Below are positions 6,782 through 10,696 of a DNA stretch of 10,696 nucleotides, one piece after another (positions within the stretch are counted from its first letter, which is position 1; each line of letters starts with the position of its first letter). The stretch is taken from contig JAIRXT010000239.1 of assembly GCA_031268125.1 (NCBI GenBank), positions 1-10,696 on the forward strand, given 5' to 3'. The notes beneath the pieces are model-generated. The model did no database searches. It saw only the letters and a list, made by a program, of their open reading frames with translations, and was not told the DNA's origin. The stretch is from Treponema sp. (GTDB lineage Bacteria > Spirochaetota > Spirochaetia > Treponematales > Breznakiellaceae). Made by a program: the position numbers and the translations under genes.

Positions 6782-8188
6782 ATGAACGAATCGAATCTGC
6801 CGAAAAATTCCGGAAGCGAGTACGAGGAATTGCTCAACTTTGTAAAAACCGGCGGCAAGCCTTCCTGCCTCAAGATTACCGATATCCGCTTTACCGACAT
6901 TGCGGACGCCCCCATGCACTGCACTATCATGAAGTTGTATACCAACCAGGGCATTGTGGGCTATGGGGAAGTCCGGGACGGGGCAACCAAGACCTACGCC
7001 CTTATGCTGAAGAATCTCCTTATCGGGGAAAACCCCTGCAGCATTGATAAAATTTTCCGCAAGATCAAACAGTACGGCTACCATAGCCGCCAGGCCGGCG
7101 GCGTCTGCGCCGTGGAAATTGCCCTGTGGGATCTGGCGGGCAAAGCTTACGGCGTCCCCGTCTACCAGATGCTGGGCGGGAAATTCCGGGACAAGGTGCG
7201 CTGCTACTGCGACACCGATGTTGAAGGCAAACACAGCGGCAAGGATATGGGAAACGCCCTAAAAGAGCGGATGGCCAGGGGTTTTACGTTCCTCAAGATG
7301 GACCTGGGGATAGGGCTCCTCTTTGACGTCTCCGGCGCCCTAACCGCCCCCCTGGGGTTCTTGGAAGAATTCCGCAGCAAAGGCCGGGAATACCATCACT
7401 ATCTGCGGAGCAGGGACACATTGGACAACGAATTTTACGCCCTGCGGAACGCCGCATTCGATGTTCAGAACATAGCCCACCCCTTTACAGGTATCCGCAT
7501 TACCGAAAAAGGCCTGGATTACCTTGAACAGTACGTCAGGGAAGTGCGGGAGGTTATCGGCTGGGATATTCCCCTGGCCATTGACCACTTTGGCCACCTG
7601 GGTGTGGAAGACTGCATCAAACTGGCCCGGCGGATCGAGCCCTACAATATCGCCTGGGCGGAAGACATGATCCCTTGGCAGATGACCGGTGAGTACGTCA
7701 GGCTCCGCAACTCCACCACCACCCCCATTGCCACCGGGGAAGACATTTACCTTAAAGAGGGCTTTAGACCCCTGCTGGAATCAGGCGGAGTCGCGGTAAT
7801 CCACCCGGACATTCTCAGTTCCGGCGGCATTCTGGAAAACAAGAAAATCGGCGACATGGCCCAGGAATACGGTGTCGGCATGGCGGTCCACATGGCGGAA
7901 ACCCCGATTGCGGCTATGGCCTGCGTCCATTCGATTGCCGCCACGGAGAATTTCCTGGTTCTGGAAAACCACTCCGTGGACGTACCCTGGTGGGACGATC
8001 TGGTCAAGGGCCTGCCCAAACCCATCGTGGACCACGGCTACATCACCGTCCCCGATAAACCCGGCCTGGGCATTGACGAACTCAACGAAGAGCTTATCGC
8101 CGAACACGTCCATCCCCTCATCCCCGGACGGTGGGAGCCCACCGATAACTGGAACTACGAACTGTCCAACAACCGGCTCTGGTCCTAA
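6782..8188 (+). CDS. Enolase-superfamily (mandelate racemase type) probable sugar-acid dehydratase
   Basis: This 468-residue enolase-superfamily protein belongs with enzymes that abstract a proton alpha to a carboxylate. Residues about 30-140 are the capping domain, with GIVGYGEVRDGA and the family signature ALWDLAGKAYGVPVYQMLGG (Trp116-Asp117). The barrel has Lys172-Met-Asp174 on strand 2, metal-ligand candidates Asp268 (AIDHFGH), Glu294 (WAEDM) and Glu320 (TGEDIY), the Asp343 (HPDI)/His370 (AVHMAET) dyad of the mandelate racemase subgroup, and Glu395 (VLENH). All catalytic positions are filled, so the protein should be active. Strands 2 and 3 are separated by about 95 residues, against roughly 30 in mandelate racemase, which explains the length above the usual 350-420. 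AGGAG lies seven bases before the ATG. Its position near uxuA and the SDR genes suggests dehydration of an aldonate or uronate-derived acid; galactonate, mannonate or another acid cannot be told apart. Confidence 0.88.
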   Translation: MNESNLPKNSGSEYEELLNFVKTGGKPSCLKITDIRFTDIADAPMHCTIMKLYTNQGIVGYGEVRDGATKTYALMLKNLLIGENPCSIDKIFRKIKQYGYHSRQAGGVCAVEIALWDLAGKAYGVPVYQMLGGKFRDKVRCYCDTDVEGKHSGKDMGNALKERMARGFTFLKMDLGIGLLFDVSGALTAPLGFLEEFRSKGREYHHYLRSRDTLDNEFYALRNAAFDVQNIAHPFTGIRITEKGLDYLEQYVREVREVIGWDIPLAIDHFGHLGVEDCIKLARRIEPYNIAWAEDMIPWQMTGEYVRLRNSTTTPIATGEDIYLKEGFRPLLESGGVAVIHPDILSSGGILENKKIGDMAQEYGVGMAVHMAETPIAAMACVHSIAATENFLVLENHSVDVPWWDDLVKGLPKPIVDHGYITVPDKPGLGIDELNEELIAEHVHPLIPGRWEPTDNWNYELSNNRLWS

Positions 8189-8210
8189 CAGCCTGTATTG
8201 CACATTAAAA

Positions 8211-8235
8211 GGGGAGAAGCCTCCGGCTCCTCCCC
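8211..8235 (+). terminator. GC-rich hairpin after the enolase-superfamily gene
   Basis: GGGGAG (8211-8216) pairs with CTCCCC (8230-8235), and after one A-C mismatch AGCC (8218-8221) pairs with GGCT (8225-8228) around a TCC loop. It starts 22 bases after the stop codon. A perfect 12-bp palindrome, GCCGGATCCGGC (8237-8248), follows, then GTTTT. With no T-run directly after the main stem, it is at best a weak intrinsic terminator, or a 3'-end stabilising hairpin. Confidence 0.4.
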
Positions 8236-8329
8236 GGCCGGATCCGGCGTTTTCCGCCACCTCCCCTCATAAGCCCGGCGGGAGTAAGCGGCAATTTTAC
8301 TTTTAGCGAAAAAGCCTCTTTGTCCAACA

Positions 8330-8400
8330 AAAAAATGGTCAAATGACGACGTTCCCGCGGGTATTACCCGGAATTACCGTTCACCATTTGACCATTTTTT
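8330..8400. repeat. Perfect 16-bp inverted repeat with a 39-base interior
   Basis: AAAAAATGGTCAAATG (8330-8345) and its exact reverse complement (8385-8400) form the longest perfect inverted repeat I found. The interior contains a smaller hairpin CGGGT/ACCCG with an ATT loop (8358-8370). The outer ends are an A-run on the left and a T-run on the right, so in either direction the transcript would show a stem ending in U residues. It may be a bidirectional terminator or the core of the larger element around it. Confidence 0.7.
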
Positions 8401-8503
8401 ACCTTGATTAACCCCCTTTTAAGCAATGTTAGTTTTTTTAGGGGGAGAAAAGACGCCCGAAGAATGTAACAGGGGGTGCCGGTTTCGCTAAAGCAAAAAA
8501 CGA

Positions 8504-8533
8504 AAGAATCTGGGGTGGGGGCCCCGGATTTTT
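8504..8533 (+). terminator. Intrinsic-terminator-like hairpin upstream of pheS
   Basis: ATCTGGGG (8508-8515) pairs with CCCCGGAT (8522-8529) with one G-U pair around a six-base TGGGGG loop. The bases on each side extend the pairing to 8504 and 8533. TTTTT occupies 8529-8533, so stem and T-run partly overlap. It would stop plus-strand transcripts arriving from the sugar genes about 125 bases before pheS. Confidence 0.5.
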
Positions 8534-8569
8534 CCAGCCGGCAGGAAAGCCGGTGATTTTATAGGCGTC

Positions 8570-8588
8570 TTTTCCATCGGAAAATTTT
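8570..8588 (+). terminator. Small hairpin with following T-run
   Basis: TTTTCC and GGAAAA pair perfectly around ATC and are followed by TTTT (8585-8588). The stem is AT-rich and short. Its left arm overlaps GGCGTCTTTTC (8564-8574), which pairs with 8447-8457, so the two pairings exclude each other. It is a weak terminator candidate or an alternative fold. Confidence 0.3.
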
Positions 8589-8620
8589 GTAAAAGTAAAA
8601 TTGCGGGAGTAAAACCCCGG

Positions 8621-8649
8621 TTTTCAAAGGACCGCGGCTTTGCTATGCT
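8621..8649 (+). promoter_or_regulatory. Candidate pheS promoter placed for a leaderless start
   Basis: TTTTCA (8621-8626, four of six matches) and TATGCT (8644-8649, four of six) are 17 bases apart, and TGC at 8641-8643 makes an extended -10 element. Transcription would begin around 8656-8658, at or next to the pheS ATG at 8658. This fits the absence of a Shine-Dalgarno sequence in front of pheS. Confidence 0.5.
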
Positions 8650-8657
8650 GGATACAA

Positions 8658-10259
8658 ATGGACATTCAAAACACGGTAAAGAACCTCCATCCCCTGGAAG
8701 TGCGGATCCTTCTGACATACCGGACAGGGGATGAGTTGAGCATTGAGCGGGTGGAACGGGACCTGGGGTTTAAGAGCGGCAACGGGAACCAAGCCCTGTC
8801 CTGGCTTTCCGGCAAGGGCCTGGTGCGGGAGATCCGCCGGGAGCTGAAGCGTTTTTTTGAACTGACCGGTCTGGGCCGCGAATGGAAAGAGAAGGGAACG
8901 GCGGAGGAGCGGATTATTGAGCTTGTCCGTATTAAAAGCGGGTTGCGGCTCCCGGAGATTGCGGCGGCCCTTAAACTTGACAACAGGGATGCGGGCAGTG
9001 CCTTTGGGGGGCTTTCCAAACTGGGGGCCCTGGCTATGGACGGGGACAAACGGGTCTTTACGGCCCTGCCCGCCGAAGACCTGGCAAACGGCAGGCCCGC
9101 ACGGGGACCCGCCGCCGAACACCTGGCCCTGGTCCGCGGCCTGTTGGACCGGGGGGCCGCAGAAGGGACGGTTTTATCCCTGGACGATCTTTCCGGGGAG
9201 GAACAGGCCCTTATGGCGGGGGGCCTTGCCAAAAAGCGGGGCGCCGCAGGGGCGGCTTTTAGGGAGGCCGAGCGGGAAACGGTGATCTTCGGCCTGACTG
9301 CCGAAGGAGAAGCGGCCGCGGCGGCCTTAAAATCCACCGGCGTTACGGGGGACGAGATTGGAACCCTTACCACGGAAATGTTGGAATCCGGCTCGTGGAA
9401 GGACAAGAATTTCCGTTCCTACAACGTCAAGGTTCCCCCGGCCCGGCTTATCCCCGGCCGCAGCAACCCCTACGCCAAATTCCTGGAGGATGTAAAGGAC
9501 AAACTCTGCTCCCTGGGCTTTGAGGAATTCGACGGCCCCCTGGTAGAAACGGAATTCTGGAATTCCGACGCCCTCTTTATGCCCCAGTTCCATTCCGCCA
9601 GGGACATCCACGACGTATACCGCATTACCGAACCCGGCCAGGCCGGGACCATCGAGGAGCCCTGGCTTTCCAACGTGGCGGCGGCCCACGAAAACGGCGG
9701 GAACACCGGAAGCCGGGGCTGGAGCTACAGCTTTGACCGGGAATTTACCCGCCGCCTTATCCTGCGCAGCCAGGGAACGGTGCTGTCCGCCAAGACTCTG
9801 CCCAGGGCGAAAATTCCCGGCAAGTACTTCGGCATTGTCCGCTGTTTCCGCTACGACCGGGTAGACGCGACCCACCTTTCGGACTTTTACCAGACCGAAG
9901 GAATCGTTCTGGGGGAGGACGTGAACCTGCGTACCCTGCTGGGGATGCTGGAGATGTTCGCCCTGGAGGTGGCGGGGGCCAGCGAAGTTAAGTACGTCCC
10001 CGGCTACTTCCCCTTTACGGAACCTTCGGTGGAGGTCCACATCCGCCACCCGGTGCTGGGCTGGTTTGAACTTGGCGGTTCCGGCATCTTCCGGCCGGAG
10101 GTAACTTCCTCCCTGGGGGTCCATGTTCCGGTGGCCGCCTGGGGCATCGGCATTGACCGCATGGCCCTGATGGCCCTGGGGCTGAACGATCTGCGGGAAC
10201 TTTTCAGCAACAACATCGAAAATGTCCGGCTTAGGCGGACCAAAGAAACGGCGTTATAA
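8658..10259 (+). CDS. pheS: Phenylalanyl-tRNA synthetase alpha subunit, archaeal/eukaryal type
   Basis: The product is the catalytic alpha subunit of class II PheRS, which charges tRNA-Phe together with PheT. The 533 residues greatly exceed the roughly 330-350 of the common bacterial PheS. Residues 1-250 contain three winged-helix-like segments, seen in LHPLEVRILL, ERIIELVRIKSG and AEHLALVRGLL, as in archaeal and eukaryal PheS. The catalytic core begins near residue 265: NPYAKFLEDVKDKL, ETEFWNSDALFMPQFHSARD, motif 2 VRCFRYDRVDATHLSDFYQ (Arg398, His406, Gln412) and motif 3 ending AAWGIGIDRMAL with Arg501. This PheRS type in a bacterium points to a spirochaete. The frame stays open to a TTG at 8640, but MDIQNTVKNLHPLE is the expected start. 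No Shine-Dalgarno sequence precedes the ATG, and a promoter-like sequence sits close upstream, suggesting a leaderless mRNA. pheT is not next to it; galE follows after 21 bp. Confidence 0.93.
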   Translation: MDIQNTVKNLHPLEVRILLTYRTGDELSIERVERDLGFKSGNGNQALSWLSGKGLVREIRRELKRFFELTGLGREWKEKGTAEERIIELVRIKSGLRLPEIAAALKLDNRDAGSAFGGLSKLGALAMDGDKRVFTALPAEDLANGRPARGPAAEHLALVRGLLDRGAAEGTVLSLDDLSGEEQALMAGGLAKKRGAAGAAFREAERETVIFGLTAEGEAAAAALKSTGVTGDEIGTLTTEMLESGSWKDKNFRSYNVKVPPARLIPGRSNPYAKFLEDVKDKLCSLGFEEFDGPLVETEFWNSDALFMPQFHSARDIHDVYRITEPGQAGTIEEPWLSNVAAAHENGGNTGSRGWSYSFDREFTRRLILRSQGTVLSAKTLPRAKIPGKYFGIVRCFRYDRVDATHLSDFYQTEGIVLGEDVNLRTLLGMLEMFALEVAGASEVKYVPGYFPFTEPSVEVHIRHPVLGWFELGGSGIFRPEVTSSLGVHVPVAAWGIGIDRMALMALGLNDLRELFSNNIENVRLRRTKETAL

Positions 10260-10260
10260 T
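10255..10260 (+). promoter_or_regulatory. Perfect -10 hexamer overlapping the pheS stop codon
   Basis: TATAAT at 10255-10260 is a perfect -10 match spanning the pheS stop codon, and a start about seven bases downstream would fall at the galE ribosome binding site. No good -35 hexamer is present at 16-18 bases upstream (TTAGGC at 10231-10236 matches only two positions). It may give galE a weak promoter of its own, or be chance. Confidence 0.3.
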
Positions 10261-10280
10261 TGGGGCAGAAGGAGCAGGGA

Positions 10281-10696
10281 ATGAAGGTACTAATTATCGG
10301 CGGGGCCGGTTATATCGGGAGTCACGTAACCAGGGAACTGCTTGACCGGGGATACCGGGCGTCCGTGTTTGATAATCTTTCCGCCGGGCTCCGGGAAAAT
10401 CTTTTCCCGGAAGCGGAATTTATCTACGGGGATATTATGGATTACCAGGCCCTGCGCCGGGCTATGGGGGGCGGGAATTTTGACGCCCTTGTCCACCTGG
10501 CCGCCTTTAAGGCCGCGGGGGAATCGATGATCGCTCCGGAAAAATACTCGCTCAACAACATAAGCGGCACCCTTAATATCCTGAACGCCGCATCGGAGGC
10601 GGGGATTAAGAACCTTGTTTTTTCTTCCAGCGCAGCGGTTTACGGGGAACCGGAGTATATCCCGATTGACGAAAAACATCCGGCAAACCCGGAAAA
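10281..10696 (+). CDS. galE: UDP-glucose 4-epimerase, 5' part (runs off the window)
   Basis: GalE interconverts UDP-galactose and UDP-glucose with tightly bound NAD. About 138 codons are visible before the window ends. The N-terminal Rossmann motif GGAGYIGSH (residues 7-15), VFDNLSAG after strand 2, the GDI acidic motif, VHLAAFKAAGESM and VFSSSAAVYG, containing the catalytic Ser region, all match the extended-SDR epimerase family. The catalytic Tyr-x-x-x-Lys lies beyond the window. GAAGGAG precedes the ATG by six bases. The 21-bp gap to pheS suggests co-transcription, possibly with an internal promoter at the pheS stop. Another nucleotide-sugar epimerase of the same family is possible, but LAAFKAAGESM, close to the GalE form, makes galE the best call. 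Confidence 0.88.
   Translation, partial: MKVLIIGGAGYIGSHVTRELLDRGYRASVFDNLSAGLRENLFPEAEFIYGDIMDYQALRRAMGGGNFDALVHLAAFKAAGESMIAPEKYSLNNISGTLNILNAASEAGIKNLVFSSSAAVYGEPEYIPIDEKHPANPE

Larger units (their letters stand above)
8278..8612. mobile_element. Candidate small non-autonomous element (MITE-like) or structured RNA locus
   Basis: GCAATTTTACTTTTA (8291-8305) and its exact reverse complement (8590-8604) enclose 284 bases. The 10-bp direct repeat GCGGGAGTAA flanks them at 8278-8287 and 8603-8612. Terminal inverted repeats, flanking direct repeats, a length near 317 bp and no open frame are the usual signs of a MITE. Against this, the left inverted repeat is three bases away from the direct repeat while the right one overlaps it by two. 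The interior forms several further nested stems, so a structured RNA is an alternative reading. Confidence 0.4.
8189..8657. other. 469-bp gap without a credible gene, rich in inverted repeats
   Basis: No open frame here has a ribosome binding site plus a plausible protein. The first 100 bases are GC-rich with hairpins; 8290-8615 is AT-richer and packed with inverted repeats that nest without crossing: 8291-8305/8590-8604, 8330-8345/8385-8400, 8412-8417/8440-8445, 8447-8457/8564-8574, 8508-8515/8522-8529 and 8538-8542/8549-8553. The final 40 bases carry the likely pheS promoter. The gap also marks the change from sugar-catabolic to housekeeping genes. Confidence 0.75.

Noticed and set aside
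8278..8612. Integron attC site or CRISPR array in the repeat-rich gap
   Set aside because: The conserved GTTRRRY/RYYYAAC ends of attC sites are not present, and the repeats are inverted and non-identical rather than regularly spaced direct repeats.
8450..8640. T-box riboswitch for pheS
   Set aside because: GGGTGG and ACCGCGG fragments occur, but the contiguous T-box core (AGGGTGGNACCGCG) is absent and the GGGTGG lies inside a simple terminator-like hairpin; the likely pheS promoter is downstream.
8488..8718. 76-codon minus-strand open frame across the pheS start
   Set aside because: It overlaps the pheS start region and promoter, has no ribosome binding site and no recognisable features.
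1..10696. tRNA or rRNA genes
   Set aside because: No cloverleaf with a GTTCRANNC T-loop and no rRNA-like conserved segments were seen on either strand by eye; a tRNAscan run would settle it.

Overview
The window looks like a chromosomal segment of a spirochaete, most plausibly a Treponema-type organism. The main evidence is the pheS gene, which encodes the long archaeal/eukaryal-type alpha subunit of phenylalanyl-tRNA synthetase with N-terminal winged-helix modules; that type is known from spirochaetes. Most genes are GC-rich with strong AGGAG-type ribosome binding sites, while the first 830 bases and the 8.29-8.62 kb gap are visibly more AT-rich. The genus is inference; no rRNA or other marker gene is present.

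Layout. (1) 1-826: a promoter region and a LuxR/NarL-type response regulator whose receiver domain lacks the usual acidic pair. (2) 842-3863: four CGGTTTYC boxes, a good sigma70-like promoter, then xylB (xylulokinase) and xylA (xylose isomerase), the two steps that turn D-xylose into xylulose 5-phosphate. (3) 3885-5006: a terminator-like hairpin that ends almost at the ribosome binding site of uxuA, which encodes D-mannonate dehydratase of hexuronate catabolism. (4) 5040-6625, minus strand: two tandem short-chain dehydrogenases that look like paralogues, converging on uxuA. One has degenerate cofactor-site motifs. (5) 6626-6781: a divergent intergenic region with a 39-bp imperfect palindrome. 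(6) 6782-8188: an enolase-superfamily, mandelate-racemase-type protein with the full set of active-site residues and an unusually long insertion, probably a sugar-acid dehydratase. (7) 8189-8657: a 469-bp gap without a credible gene but dense in inverted repeats, including a 15-bp repeat pair enclosing about 300 bp and flanked by a direct repeat. (8) 8658-10696: pheS, apparently with a leaderless start, followed by the 5' part of galE.

Functionally, 0.9-8.2 kb reads as a plant-polysaccharide sugar island: pentose (xylose) entry plus oxidation, reduction and dehydration of hexuronates or aldonates. UxuA would make 2-keto-3-deoxygluconate, the SDR pair could supply the uronate/aldonate oxidoreductase step, and the enolase-superfamily protein could dehydrate a second acid sugar. 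No transporter, uronate isomerase, KDG kinase or KDPG aldolase is in the window. After the repeat-rich gap the content changes to housekeeping genes.

The most unusual items are the nested inverted-repeat element at 8278-8612, the leaderless-looking pheS start, the palindrome at 6673-6711, the degenerate/intact SDR pair, and the CGGTTTYC boxes just upstream of the xylB promoter.
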